Shown: piece by piece, positions 19,201-28,441 of the stretch
Numbering within the stretch: position 1 is the stretch's first letter
Layout of the letters: every line of letters starts with the position of its first letter
Source: JAWKWH01 sp963669285
GTDB lineage: Bacteria; Pseudomonadota; Alphaproteobacteria; Rhizobiales; Rhizobiaceae
Length of the DNA: 64,000 nucleotides
Direction: 5' to 3'
Assembly: GCA_963669285.2 (NCBI GenBank)
Contig: CAXXSI010000018.1
Coordinates: forward strand, 62,001-126,000
The notes under the pieces: model-generated
Databases searched by the model: none
Told to the model about the DNA's origin: nothing
Seen by the model: only the letters and a program-made list of their open reading frames with translations
Made by a program: the position numbers and the translations under genes

Positions 19201-19713
19201 GCTGCCGCCCAACCACAGCTTGACGCCCGACAAACTGACACCCGAAAGGTCAATTTCCCCACCGAGCAGTTTTCGCAATCTGACGCCGATCTGTAGCCGG
19301 TCGACGGTCGCTACATGTTGCCCGGCACCCGCCGTCTCAAAACGAGCATCTGTCAATTCCAGCGCAACAAGGCCCGGCCCGCCCATGGTGAAGCGCGCAT
19401 CGCCAAAGGTGGTGGTAACATCTTCTCCGGCCACCGATGACAAGGCTGATTGCGCTGCAGCTTGTATCCGCCCGGTTCCCAGGCCAGTCATTGCGACAAT
19501 CAGCAAACCGGATGCGACCAAAAGGACAATGGCTACGACACCGGCAGCCAATCGGCCGATGCTCTTACTGCGCCCGGACTGTTTTTTCGCCTTGGGCACA
19601 TCGTCGGGATGTTGTGCGGATGCCGAAGGAAGCGCCTCAAGTCGCTTCACCTCGCGGCGAGAGAACCGTACTTTTCTGTGTCTTGGCTTCTTAACCAACA
19701 ATTTCCCCGTCAA
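16300..19713 (-). CDS. Giant AsmA/DUF3971 (YhdP-type) membrane-anchored protein
   Basis: A 1137-residue protein. A basic, disordered N-terminus (about 50 residues) is followed by one transmembrane helix (VVAIVLLVASGLLIVAMTGL, about residues 57-76) and a very long beta-rich periplasmic region. The C-terminal third (GSTFQGQLFDADGRIAITGTF, ADIPLVGFFLGNGRDRGLIG) matches the AsmA_2/YhdP end. This superfamily of bridge-like repeating beta-groove proteins is implicated in phospholipid transport between the inner and outer membranes; that role is inferred from the family. It converges on tyrS with a six-base gap and is divergent from the peroxiredoxin. Confidence 0.85.
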   Translation of the reverse strand: MTGKLLVKKPRHRKVRFSRREVKRLEALPSASAQHPDDVPKAKKQSGRSKSIGRLAAGVVAIVLLVASGLLIVAMTGLGTGRIQAAAQSALSSVAGEDVTTTFGDARFTMGGPGLVALELTDARFETAGAGQHVATVDRLQIGVRLRKLLGGEIDLSGVSLSGVKLWLGGSGEMSGEPLGIVLNERGLVDPDLVVTQVFAILEPLVSAAGRIGEQIHIEDAVLRLATAGGLPEIRLKKANIQREKNGFSISAVSTVERYEVEFAGTVARDPESDGELVFEAKAAIPDFRWDYEPGQLKKPFAKSIAAAIELTVSGEKGESGRGTIKTVFDANDVALETVKDERQNGRYHIEATLAEGSGKIEIDQLIADIGRSHLNFNGAIQPAPASQSEIPVYRYEMVSDGSSVAAEDSPERAIGVLARLAGIINPQEGRLTADEIRVRTTGGEVIGNGALVFPGGKTPAVFLAINVPKMPVPHAKQLWPWKAADGARSWVLDNVYGGEVRDSWLEMSVVAGRFGDGIPFRPDEVSGHFEIFGTRFDTAGEIPPVRDANGTVDFQGTQVRIGLSSGTAYLPSGRTVSASDGEFEINAADRPLIGALEIDVAGSADGVAELATFKPIEASRYVDLQPIDFTGSVTGHVSGMIPLQNVPDPDVLSWRVALNYENLTVAKPFGGQVLSNATGTIVVDPDNAEIRAKGRLNEIPARLTLIEPLGQGSADRSLDLQLELDDAARNKLAPELNTMISGPVVVDVVDGEDGSRNFDADLTHASLRFPWAGWSKGPGISAKASFSMHEDGEVTRLTSIELGGKSFSLTGNASLRDGVIEKAQFDNVRLNREDSFNLSINRKGRGYQLNVLGSRIDARSLIKQFLADPSETGEGLDDTPVTLVAKADQVLGFGDETVSGVEISYSGTGTKAAGMQILATTKSGEKFAVSQETGEGGRQIVMQSADAGAILRFLNIYDHMQGGRIDLRLSAKGNDPLRGQIDARDFWIVNEPRLEALVSTAPEGDDGRSLNQAVKRDIDVSKAKFEQGFAKIEKGNGYLSIADGVLRGPLIGSTFQGQLFDADGRIAITGTFMPAYGLNRLFADIPLVGFFLGNGRDRGLIGITYKLSGASKSPRLQVNPVSAIAPGIFRQIFEFR

Positions 19714-19796
19714 TACTGGTGATCGGCCATGGACGAATCTGCCGCGAACATTATATCTGCACCCGCGAGTTGGTAACTACAAAGAAGGGCCCGGAT

Positions 19797-20264
19797 ATGA
19801 CGAGACCGGAAGCCGGCGACAGGGCGCCGCTGTTCAACCTGCCGAGCGACGGAGGCGGTACCATAGACCTGGCAGCGCTTTCCGGAAAGAAGGTGATATT
19901 ATTCTTCTACCCGAAGGACGATACCAGCGGATGCACCGCCGAGGCCATCGCGTTTTCTGCATTGCTGCCGGACTTTGAAGCAGCGAACTGCGTGATCATC
20001 GGCATGTCCCCGGACAGCGTCAAGAAGCATGACAAGTTCAAGGCCAAACACGATCTCACGGTCGCCCTTGTTTCAGACGAAGATAAATCCGCCCTCCAGG
20101 CTTACGGTGTCTGGGTCGAAAAGAGCATGTATGGGCGCAAATATATGGGCGTTGAACGCAGCACTTTCCTGATCTCGGAAGACGGCGACATTCGCAGGAG
20201 CTGGCGCAAAGTGAAGGTTCCAGGTCACGCCGAGGAAGTGTTAGAGGCAGTGCGATCAATCTGA
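19797..20264 (+). CDS. bcp: Thioredoxin-dependent peroxiredoxin, Bcp/PrxQ type
   Basis: Reduces hydroperoxides in the cytosol. The 155-residue protein has the AhpC/TSA fold with the peroxidatic cysteine C46 in KDDTSGCTAEA. The resolving cysteine found five residues later in many Bcp/PrxQ proteins is isoleucine here; the only other cysteine is C65 (EAANCVIIG), so this copy may work as a 1-Cys enzyme or use C65. The start is ATG 19797, after AAGAAGGG. The DUF455 gene follows 29 bases later. Confidence 0.93.
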   Translation: MTRPEAGDRAPLFNLPSDGGGTIDLAALSGKKVILFFYPKDDTSGCTAEAIAFSALLPDFEAANCVIIGMSPDSVKKHDKFKAKHDLTVALVSDEDKSALQAYGVWVEKSMYGRKYMGVERSTFLISEDGDIRRSWRKVKVPGHAEEVLEAVRSI

Positions 20265-20293
20265 ACAGACTTGACGCAGACGGGACATCACAA

Positions 20294-21112
20294 GTGGATT
20301 CCAACATTGCCAGTCTTCGGGGTGGCGCGGTCGCGGCAATCTCGTCGAGTGACCTCGACGAAAAGGTGCATATCACCCGACTGCTCTTTGACCGATGGCG
20401 CAATCGAACGATATCGCTATCGAGCCCACTGGATCGACCGCCTCCAGATCGGCCTGGACGACCGGAGCGTCCGGAACTGGTGGCGCCGAAACATGTTCGC
20501 AAAAGATCGTTGAATTCGGAGCACGGAAGAATCGCACTGCTTCACGCACTGGCTCACATCGAACTGAATGCAATTGACCTCGCCCTCGATATTGTTGCCC
20601 GTTTTGCAAGTGTGCGGGTGCCGCTCAGCTTTTACGATGGCTGGATGCAGGTCGCATTTGAAGAGGCCAAGCACTTCGATCTGCTGCGCCGGCGACTTGC
20701 GGCGTTGGGAGCGGCTTATGGCGATCTTCCGGCTCATGACGGGCTGTGGCAGGCAGCTACCGATACCAGCAACGATCTGAATGCCCGCCTGGCAATCGTA
20801 CCTTTGGTACTGGAAGCGCGCGGGCTCGATATCACACCGTCGCTGATTACCAAGATGTTGCAAACCGGCGATGTCGAAAGCGCTGACATTCTGGGAATCA
20901 TTTACACTGACGAGCAAAAACATGTCGCGGTTGGTGCGAAATGGTTCCGCTTTTTCTGTGCCAAGGACGGGGTTGATCCCGCCATGCGTTTCCAACAGCT
21001 GGTGCGATCCAATTTCCGTGGACAGCTCAAACCGCCTTTCAATGAACGTGCGCGCGCAGCTGCCGGAATGACTCCGTCATTTTTCCGTTCACTATCAGCG
21101 GTTTCTTCCTAG
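20294..21112 (+). CDS. DUF455 ferritin-like protein
   Basis: A 272-residue protein of the DUF455 family, all-helical and ferritin-like. Metal-ligand style motifs are ALAHIELNAIDLALDI and FEEAKHFDLLRRRL (residues about 90-135), plus IYTDEQKHVAVGAKW near residue 205. This gives the paired ExxH pattern expected of a di-iron four-helix bundle. The biochemical role is not established. The GTG at 20294 is the first good start; the N-terminus (SLRGGAVAAI, then LDRPPPDRPGRPERPEL) agrees with rhizobial relatives. It probably shares a transcript with bcp. Confidence 0.85.
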   Translation: MDSNIASLRGGAVAAISSSDLDEKVHITRLLFDRWRNRTISLSSPLDRPPPDRPGRPERPELVAPKHVRKRSLNSEHGRIALLHALAHIELNAIDLALDIVARFASVRVPLSFYDGWMQVAFEEAKHFDLLRRRLAALGAAYGDLPAHDGLWQAATDTSNDLNARLAIVPLVLEARGLDITPSLITKMLQTGDVESADILGIIYTDEQKHVAVGAKWFRFFCAKDGVDPAMRFQQLVRSNFRGQLKPPFNERARAAAGMTPSFFRSLSAVSS

Positions 21113-21192
21113 TCAGGTGATGAGCGGCAAATCTTTGTTAAACCCTAATATTGTGTAATCAGGACGTTGTGTTGGCTTAAGTCAGGTATTCA

Positions 21193-22486
21193 ATGTCCGC
21201 TCCCGGTTTTCGTCATTCCAGTGCATTCGGCAGACGTAGTGAACCTCACACCGTCATTATCGCGCGCGGTGAGTCGGTAAGGCACTTCACCATCAGACCG
21301 TGGGTCGCCGCGCTGGTTGGCTCAGCTTTGGCCGCGGTCGCGATCGGGTATCTGCTTTGCAACGACCTATCTGGTTTTGCGGGACGACCTGCTTGGCGCG
21401 ACAGTCGCCAGACAAGCGCGCATGCAACAAGCCTATTGAAGACAGGATATCATCGCTGCGCGCGCAGGTTGACAGGATCACAAGCCGCCAGTTGCTGGAT
21501 CAGCAGTTGATGGAAAACAAGGTCAGCGAACTGCTCAATCGGCAAGCGGGTTCTGAGCCAGAGGCACGGTATTATCAGCCCATTGCTTAGTGGTTCCAAT
21601 GAAGCCGCGCCGAACCTTCCGGCCGATGCTCCCGTACCGCTGCCGCGTCCGGACGAGCGAGCGGATGCGGGCACCGCTGATATTCCGGCGCTCGGCTATG
21701 CTGCCGTCGATCCGCAAACCACCGGTTCCATATTCTCCAAGATCCTCTCTGGAGGCGGACACGGAAACTCCAATGAGAGCACCGCTGATCGCGCGGACCG
21801 GATGTTCGTCGCGATTAATAAATCGCTGCAGTCCATTGAAATCGGCCAGGTCAAGAGAATCAGATCCATGACCGAGAACGCTTACAAGACCGCCGATACG
21901 ATATCGACAACACTGGCAAAAATTGGAATGCGTGTTGATGTGGAATTCGACAGAACCGCAACCGGCGGTCCGCTGATCACCGTCGATCCGGCAATGTTCG
22001 ATTCAGAACTGGGTCAACTTGACGAAGCGATGAAGTCACTCGAATCGGTGAAAAAAAACGCCAATTCACTGCCCATCGCCAATCCCCTGCCAGGCAAGAA
22101 AGTGACCAGTCATTATGGCATGCGCCGTGATCCGATACTGGGGAGACGTGCCATGCATTCGGGTATCGATATCCGCGCACCGTCCGGGTATTCGGTCAAG
22201 GCGACCGGATCAGGAACCGTAATTTCGGCTGGATGGAATGGTGGTTATGGCCGCATGGTCGAGATCGATCACGGCCATGGCATTATTACCAGATACGCCC
22301 ATATGAGAAAGATAACCGTCGCCAAGGGGCAAAAAGTCGTCGCCGGCACCATTGTCGGCAAGGTCGGCAGCTCAGGTCGTTCGACGGGGACCTCACCTAC
22401 ACTATGAAGTCCGTCGCGGCGGCAAACCGACCAATCCGATCAGGTTCATTCGCGTCGGCAACAAGCTGGCGAGCATACTGAAATAA
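21193..22486 (+). pseudogene. M23-family (LytM-type) peptidase, broken by four one-base insertions as sequenced
   Basis: An envelope-anchored peptidase homologue: an N-terminal transmembrane helix (RPWVAALVGSALAAVAIGYL), a coiled coil (EDRISSLRAQVDRITSRQLL) and a C-terminal M23 domain (HYGMRRDPILGRRAMHSGID, DHGHGIITRYAHM). The conserved protein can be followed through all three frames if one base is removed at each of the runs 21356-21358, 21436-21437, 21548-21550 and 22386-22389. The last restores the HLHYEVR zinc-site motif and a stop at 22484-22486. The corrected product would be about 429 residues. Four identical-type errors in an otherwise conserved gene point to sequencing artefact, but real decay cannot be excluded. 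Confidence 0.82.
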
Positions 22487-22559
22487 TCGGCTGCGTTGCC
22501 ATCCGGCACATATCCGAACCGCTCCTGCAAGCTGGGTACAATGCGGTCAGGATATCGCT

Positions 22560-23692
22560 CTAATCAATATCCTCAACCTGCGCCTTCAAAGCGCCGTCGA
22601 TCCTCGCGGACAATGAAGCTCGGATGAATTCATCCAGATCGCCGTCAAGCACGTCCTGTGGCGAAGTGTTTTCGACACTTGTCCGCAGATCCTTGACGAG
22701 TTGATAGGGCTGCAACACGTAGGATCGGATTTGGTGCCCCCAGCCAATATCGGTTTTTTGAAGCCGCCGCGGCATCCGCATCCGCCTCTCGCTTTTTCAA
22801 CTCTTCTTCATAGAGCCTCGCCCGCAGCATGTCCCAGGCGGTTGCTCGGTTTTTGTGTTGAGAACGCTCACTCTGGCACTGGACGACGATACCGCTTTCG
22901 ACATGGGTGATACGGACCGCCGAATCGGTTGTGTTCACATGCTGTCCACCGGCTCCCGAGGCGCGATAGGTATCGATACGCACATCCGATTCGGAAACAT
23001 CGATCTCAATGGATTCATCGATAACCGGATATACCCAGATCGAGGCAAACGAGGTGTGCCGGCGTGCATTGCTGTCGAACGGCGATATGCGCACCAGACG
23101 GTGAACACCCGATTCCGTTTTCAAATACCCATAGGCGTTCTCACCTTTCACCAGCAATGAAGCCGATTTGATGCCGGCTTCCTCGCCGTCGTGAATTTCG
23201 AGCAGATCGACCTTCATCCCGTGCTTTTCAGCCCATCGCGTGTACATCCGCAGGAGCATGGACGCCCAATCCTGGCTTTCTGTCCCGCCAGCGCCGGCAT
23301 GAACTTCAAGATAAGTATCGTTGGCGTCGGCTTCGCCAGATAAAAGTGTCTTGAGCTCACGGTCGGCGATTTCGGATTCAAGCGCCCGGATCGCAGCTTC
23401 CGACTCGGTGACAACGGAGTCGTCGTCCTCCTCCTCACCGAGTTCTATCAGGCCGACATGGTCTGCAAGCGACTGATCAAGCTTGTTGATTGCCGCGACA
23501 TTGTCATCGAGGCTCTGGCGTTCTCGCATCAGTTTCTGGGCTTCCGTAGGATCGTTCCATAATTCCGGATCCTCGGCCCGCATGTTGAGGTATTCCAGCC
23601 GCTTTATCGCCTGATCCCAGTCAAAGATGCCTCCTCAGCAGACCAATCGCCTGCTTGATTTCATCGACAAGGTTTTCGGTTTCCGCCCGCAT
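22560..23692 (-). CDS. prfB: Peptide chain release factor 2, with programmed +1 frameshift and one extra indel
   Basis: RF2 terminates translation at UGA and UAA. Translation from ATG 23692 runs 24 codons to CTT TGA C at 23626-23620, preceded by the Shine-Dalgarno-like AGGAGG at 23630-23635: the classic RF2 autoregulatory +1 frameshift site. After the shift the frame continues into DWDQAIKRLEYLNMRAEDP and the GGQ motif (RASGAGGQHVN). A second break near 22755, six A instead of five on the coding strand, separates ASK from TDIGWGHQIRSYVL and the true C-terminus ending at 22560. That one is probably a sequencing error, because prfB is essential. It follows mrcA on the same strand. Confidence 0.93.
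23620..23635 (-). promoter_or_regulatory. Programmed +1 ribosomal frameshift signal of prfB
   Basis: On the minus strand: AGGAGG, a three-base gap (CAT), then the slippery CTT followed by TGA C. The ribosome pauses at the in-frame UGA when RF2 is scarce and slips +1 on CUU. The internal Shine-Dalgarno, its spacing and the stop context all match the canonical element. Confidence 0.95.
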
Positions 23693-23823
23693 GTTAGGTG
23701 CTCAGTTTTGTTGGAATGGAATTTGGTGCGGACCATAGGAATCTCGCCTACAGCTGTAAAGACGGATCGGTCGCCGCGCCTAGGTTTTTTCGATGAAGCC
23801 GGACGAAAACGCCGGGATCGCGG

Positions 23824-26277
23824 TCAGTACAGGCCACCGCTTCCCGAGATGATCGCCCGGTTTGCCTCCGGAGAAATCGCTTCGCCCCATTCCGAATCCG
23901 CCAGATATTCCATGCCGATCACCGAATAGCTGTCGGCAGGCCCGGTGCCGGGCTTGAACGCTTCGACAATCACATCGCCACTACCGTCAGCATGCATGCC
24001 GGTCTTGCGATTGATCTTGATGAGTTTCATCCCCTCAGGCACGCGGAAATCAACAGGCCGCTTGTTCTCAAGCGCTGCGGCCATGAATTCCTTGAACACC
24101 GGCGCCGCAAGTCCACCGCCGGTGGAGCCGCGTCCCATCGGTTTGGGCGTGTCATAGCCAAGGTAGACACCAACCACGAGATTGGGTGTAAAACCAACGA
24201 ACCAGACATCCTTTTCGTCATTGGTCGTCCCGGTCTTGCCGGCGACCGGCCGCTTGAGTTCCGACACGGTCACGGCAGTGCCGCGTTTGACCACACCTTC
24301 CATCATCGAGGTGATCTGATAGGCGGTCATCGGGTCCAGAACCTGTTCGGCGTTGTTGACCAATTCCGGCTCCGGCTGATCCAGCCAGGCTGTCGATACA
24401 CACCCGCCGCATTCGCGCTGGTCGTGGCGGAAAACGGTTTTGCCGTAACGATCCTGAACCCGGTCGATCAATGACGGCGTCACGTGCCTGCCGCCGTTAG
24501 CGATGACCGAATAGGCGGTGACCATGCGCATGACCGTCGTCTCGCCTGATCCAAGTGCCATGGCCAGAACCGGGGACAATTTGTCGTAGAGGCCGAAACG
24601 CTCCGCATATTCGGCGACCAGGTTCATCCCCATATCCTTGGCCAGTCGGACAGTCATGAGGTTACGTGATCTTTCGATGCCGAGCCGCAATGTCGATGGT
24701 CCCGCAGAGCCGCCGCCATAGTTTTTCGGTTTCCAGATCTTGCCGCCGGACTTGATCTCAATCGGCGCGTCCAGCACCACGGAAGCCGGCGTGTAACCGT
24801 TATCGAGTGCGGCCGCGTAGACAAACGGTTTGAACGCCGATCCGGGCTGCCGTTTGGCCTGTGTTGCGCGGTTGAATTCGGATTCGGCAAATGAGAAGCC
24901 GCCAACCATCGCCAGAACCCGGCCTGTGTGCGGATCCATGGCAACCATGCCGCCTTCGATTTGCGGAACTTGCCGCAATCGCCAACTGCCGACCGCCTCA
25001 TCCAGTTTCTCGACATACACCACATCGCCCGGCTGCAAGACATCGGCGGGCGACTTGGCCTTTTTGAGTTTGCCGTCGACACGGTAGCGCATCGCCCATT
25101 TCATATCGTCCAGCGCAACCGTACCCGTCGTCCGCTCGTCGGATAACTCACCGGATACCGCGAACGGAGGTTGCAAACCGATCGACAGACCGGTCTCATC
25201 ACCGCTCAACACGACCGCAATCCTCCACTCTGGAACATCGCGCAATCGCTTGACTTCCCCGAGAGGCGCGCCCCAATCGCCGCTGACATCGATTTTGGCT
25301 ATCGGTTCGCGAAAACCGCGTAGCGTGTCATATTTGATCAGACCATTTTGCAGCGCCTTGCGTGCTTGAAGCTGCATCTTCGGATCGATTGTCGAACGCA
25401 CCGAAAGTCCGCCTTCATAAAGCGCGTCATCGCCATATCTGGCGATGATCCGGCGGCGCACCTCCTCGGTGAAATACTCGCCCGCAAACAAATAGGTGCC
25501 ACCGCGGCGCGGTTTAACCCCGAGCGGCAGTTCCTTGGCCTTCTCGCCGTCTTCGCGCGACACGTACCCGTTTTCCACCATCCGGTCGATGACGTAGTCT
25601 CGCCTGTCGATGGCACGATCCGTCTGCTTGAACGGATGATAGTTGGATGGTCCTTTGGGAAGAGCCGCCAAATAAGCCGCCTCGTGCAGGGTCAGTTCAT
25701 TGACCGATTTGTTGTAGTAGGTCAGCGCTGCGCCGGCGATACCGTATGAGCCTAATCCGAAGAATATCTCGTTCAGATAAAGTTCCAAAATGCGATCTTT
25801 GGAGTAGGCCTGCTCGATGCGCAGTGCGAGGATCGCTTCCTTGATCTTGCGTTCGATGGTCTTGTCGGAGGACAGTAGGAAGTTTTTCGCCACCTGCTGG
25901 GTGATCGTCGAGGCTCCCTCGGCGCGCTTTCCGGACCCGTAATTCTTGATATTGTTGTAGATCGCACGGCTCAGGCCCTGAAAATCAATTCCGGGATGGT
26001 GATAGAAGTTCTTGTCCTCGGCTGAGATAAAGGCGGCCTTCACCCGATCGGGTACCGCCTGTATCGGCAGATACAAACGCCGTTCACGCGCAAACTCCGC
26101 CATCAGCGCACCGTCGGACGCATGAATACGTGTGGTGACCGGCGGCTCGTATTTGGCCAGAACCTCATAATCGGGCAGATCCTTGGCCAGATCGCTGATG
26201 TAAACTGCCACGACCGCGGCGGCCAAAAGGCCCAGCACGGTTCCAATACCAAAGAAATATCCGATCAATCTGATCAT
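23824..26277 (-). CDS. mrcA: Penicillin-binding protein 1A, bifunctional murein synthase
   Basis: Class A PBP (817 aa) that polymerises glycan strands and cross-links peptides at the inner membrane. An N-terminal transmembrane segment (about residues 5-28) is followed by the GT51 glycosyltransferase (EDKNFYHHPGID, GASTITQQVAKNFLL), an OB-like insert (about 320-440), and the transpeptidase with SAFK (in QPGSAFKPF), SRN (in ERSRN) and KTGTT motifs. The gene sits between amiC upstream and prfB downstream, the usual rhizobial order. All catalytic motifs are intact. Confidence 0.96.
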   Translation of the reverse strand: MIRLIGYFFGIGTVLGLLAAAVVAVYISDLAKDLPDYEVLAKYEPPVTTRIHASDGALMAEFARERRLYLPIQAVPDRVKAAFISAEDKNFYHHPGIDFQGLSRAIYNNIKNYGSGKRAEGASTITQQVAKNFLLSSDKTIERKIKEAILALRIEQAYSKDRILELYLNEIFFGLGSYGIAGAALTYYNKSVNELTLHEAAYLAALPKGPSNYHPFKQTDRAIDRRDYVIDRMVENGYVSREDGEKAKELPLGVKPRRGGTYLFAGEYFTEEVRRRIIARYGDDALYEGGLSVRSTIDPKMQLQARKALQNGLIKYDTLRGFREPIAKIDVSGDWGAPLGEVKRLRDVPEWRIAVVLSGDETGLSIGLQPPFAVSGELSDERTTGTVALDDMKWAMRYRVDGKLKKAKSPADVLQPGDVVYVEKLDEAVGSWRLRQVPQIEGGMVAMDPHTGRVLAMVGGFSFAESEFNRATQAKRQPGSAFKPFVYAAALDNGYTPASVVLDAPIEIKSGGKIWKPKNYGGGSAGPSTLRLGIERSRNLMTVRLAKDMGMNLVAEYAERFGLYDKLSPVLAMALGSGETTVMRMVTAYSVIANGGRHVTPSLIDRVQDRYGKTVFRHDQRECGGCVSTAWLDQPEPELVNNAEQVLDPMTAYQITSMMEGVVKRGTAVTVSELKRPVAGKTGTTNDEKDVWFVGFTPNLVVGVYLGYDTPKPMGRGSTGGGLAAPVFKEFMAAALENKRPVDFRVPEGMKLIKINRKTGMHADGSGDVIVEAFKPGTGPADSYSVIGMEYLADSEWGEAISPEANRAIISGSGGLY

Positions 26278-26491
26278 TGATTAACTGCGTCCACTAAGTT
26301 CATCCCCGCCAAACAACCGAATCCGGGTCGGAATTGCCGTTCAATTATTCCCTGTGCGCCAATGTTATGGGCAAAATTAGGCAAATCCCGAACCTTATCG
26401 CCACAATAGACGCCGAAGCGCGCAATGTTGTTTCTGCGCAACGATGCGATATCGCGCTTTGGATGCTCGTATCGCACCGCTCGACAAATTC

Positions 26492-27805
26492 TCATCCGCC
26501 CATCCCGGAATGCGCTTCGGCGTATTTGATCACCGCAGCGACAATGCTGTTGCCAGCTTTTTCTCTCCATTCCGGATCGCGCAACAAGGCTTCGTCCTTA
26601 GGATTCGACAAATAACCCAATTCCAGCAGCACAGACGGAACATCAGGCGCCGTCAGCACCTGAAAACCGGCAAAACGGTGAGGATTTTTAATCATTTCCA
26701 TGGATTCGGACATTTCGCCAACGAGGGAACGGGCAAACCGGATCGAAAATGTCTGTGTTTCGCGCCTGAGCAGATCCAGCAGAATGTCGGTAACTTCGTG
26801 GCTCGTCTCTTCCGGCGCTATGCCGGCAAGTTGATCAACCAGGTTTTCGTTGTTTGCGATTGCCTGGGCGACCTCATCCGACGCCTTCTCCGAAACAGTG
26901 TAAACCGTTGCGCCCCTCACACCGCGAAAGCGGATTGTATCGGCGTGGACGGACATGAAAAGATCAGCATCATATTGACGTGCGATGGCAACACGTTCGC
27001 GAAGGCGGAGAAACTTATCTGATTCACGAGTGAGAAAAACACGTATATTTCCAGTTGCTTCCAGCTTTTTTCTCAACTCCATTGCGAACGCCAGCGTGAT
27101 GGTTTTCTCGACGGTGCCGCTAACACCGCGGGCGCCACCATCGATACCGCCATGCCCCGGATCGATGACGACGGTGAAGGGCCGGTTGGGATTGACTACA
27201 CCCTTGTCCAACCCCAGGCGGTCGGCCTTTGGTGCTGTTCGAACGCCGGAATTCAGACCCGATTGCCGGGCCAGCGCCCGGTCAAATGATTGCGCAGACG
27301 ATGAAACCAGGTCGATGGCGAGCCGGTACCCCTCGCTTTCGTCGCCCAAAACCCCCAGCTTGTCGACAACAAACGGCGCATTCCCGCCCAAAATCAATCG
27401 CGACCGCGAATCATCGAATTGGCCGTATCGCACGATCGAGACCAGCCCTGTCGGCTTAGTCTGTTTTGAATCAATCGCAAAAATGGTCTTTGGCAGATCA
27501 ATCACGATCCGAAACGGTTTTCGCAATAGAAACCAGCGCGGTTTGAAAGACTGATCGTAGTTCAAAACGACGCGTGTACGCATCTGATCGCCCATCATGC
27601 GGAAATTCGAAGCCTTTAGGACATCGATCTCCACCGCCGAAGCGACCCCGCCAAAAATGGCATTCAGCAACAATGAGCACGCAATCAGAAGGACTGCACA
27701 AGCACAGCCGCGTCTGCGCAGGCCAAACGGCTTGTGCGTTGCGACCGACGGATTTGCGCCGAATAATTGTCTGGCAAAGCCCATGTTCAATCTAGTTTCT
27801 TGCAT
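26492..27805 (-). CDS. amiC: N-acetylmuramoyl-L-alanine amidase (AMIN + Amidase_3)
   Basis: A periplasmic zinc amidase that cleaves the stem peptide from glycan, needed for daughter-cell separation. Domains in order: a hydrophobic export segment (about residues 33-55), an AMIN domain (about 60-165), and Amidase_3 (about 205-430) with zinc-binding VIDPGHGGIDGGARG and FMSVHADTIRFRGVRG. The length of 437 is normal. Either the first ATG (27805) or MGFARQ at 27784 could be the start. It is on the same strand as mrcA but separated by about 215 bases in which I see no gene. Confidence 0.93.
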   Translation of the reverse strand: MQETRLNMGFARQLFGANPSVATHKPFGLRRRGCACAVLLIACSLLLNAIFGGVASAVEIDVLKASNFRMMGDQMRTRVVLNYDQSFKPRWFLLRKPFRIVIDLPKTIFAIDSKQTKPTGLVSIVRYGQFDDSRSRLILGGNAPFVVDKLGVLGDESEGYRLAIDLVSSSAQSFDRALARQSGLNSGVRTAPKADRLGLDKGVVNPNRPFTVVIDPGHGGIDGGARGVSGTVEKTITLAFAMELRKKLEATGNIRVFLTRESDKFLRLRERVAIARQYDADLFMSVHADTIRFRGVRGATVYTVSEKASDEVAQAIANNENLVDQLAGIAPEETSHEVTDILLDLLRRETQTFSIRFARSLVGEMSESMEMIKNPHRFAGFQVLTAPDVPSVLLELGYLSNPKDEALLRDPEWREKAGNSIVAAVIKYAEAHSGMGG

Positions 27806-28441
27806 TCCCGTTGTGCCGGTCCGGCGGTATCCGTTTTGGCGCGAATCTTAACAGCTGGTATCCATTCTTGGTTAAATAACACTTTCGCAGCGTTCAAGCA
27901 CTTGCCCGGAAACGGCTTTTTTCTGCCTGCTTACCCGGTCTTCAAAAAAACGAGCTTGCCAATATTTGCACCAACACATAAATACAAGTCGAATTATGTG
28001 GCGTTTCTAAAGCTGCAATCTGGTTCCCCTGTGGAGATGAATGCAGGCGTTTACCCGGGTTTTGCCGGGTTTGTGAAGACACATAAATTCGGAAGAATTT
28101 CTTCAAGGCGGTATCCGCAAGTGTGGGCCGTTTTGTCTAAGGAAAACGGCTGGTTGCGATTGGCACTGGCCGGCTCGAAACGAGCAAGGAATCGATCCGG
28201 GAACACTTGGATCATAGTTGAAATGGTTTCGCCGGAGTCGAGATGACGGCAACAGGCAGGCAACACGAATGCGATGCGAGTATCCGCGCCAATAAGGCCG
28301 CGGCATCGTTCCCGTCTGCACTGTTCGGCTCTAAGGCGAACAATAAACAATCCGGCAGCCTAATCGGTCTTTCCGCTCCGCCAGGTGTTGATTTTTCACA
28401 TCTGCGCACCGGATCCCGGGCTGCCGCGGAGATTTTTTATA
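27806..28441 (+). promoter_or_regulatory. Long leader/intergenic region upstream of rne
   Basis: 636 bases without a convincing gene, between divergent amiC and rne. It holds several inverted repeats: ACCCGG/CCGGGT at 28053-28070 and GCCGTTTT/AAAACGGC at 28127-28150. GCGGAG precedes the rne ATG by about 9 bases. In enterobacteria the rne leader mediates autoregulation; a similar role here is inference. The short ORFs across this stretch show no protein-like pattern. Confidence 0.45.

Noticed and set aside
28127..28150. GCCGTTTT/AAAACGGC hairpin as a terminator
   Set aside because: No T-run follows on either strand, so it is kept only as leader structure.
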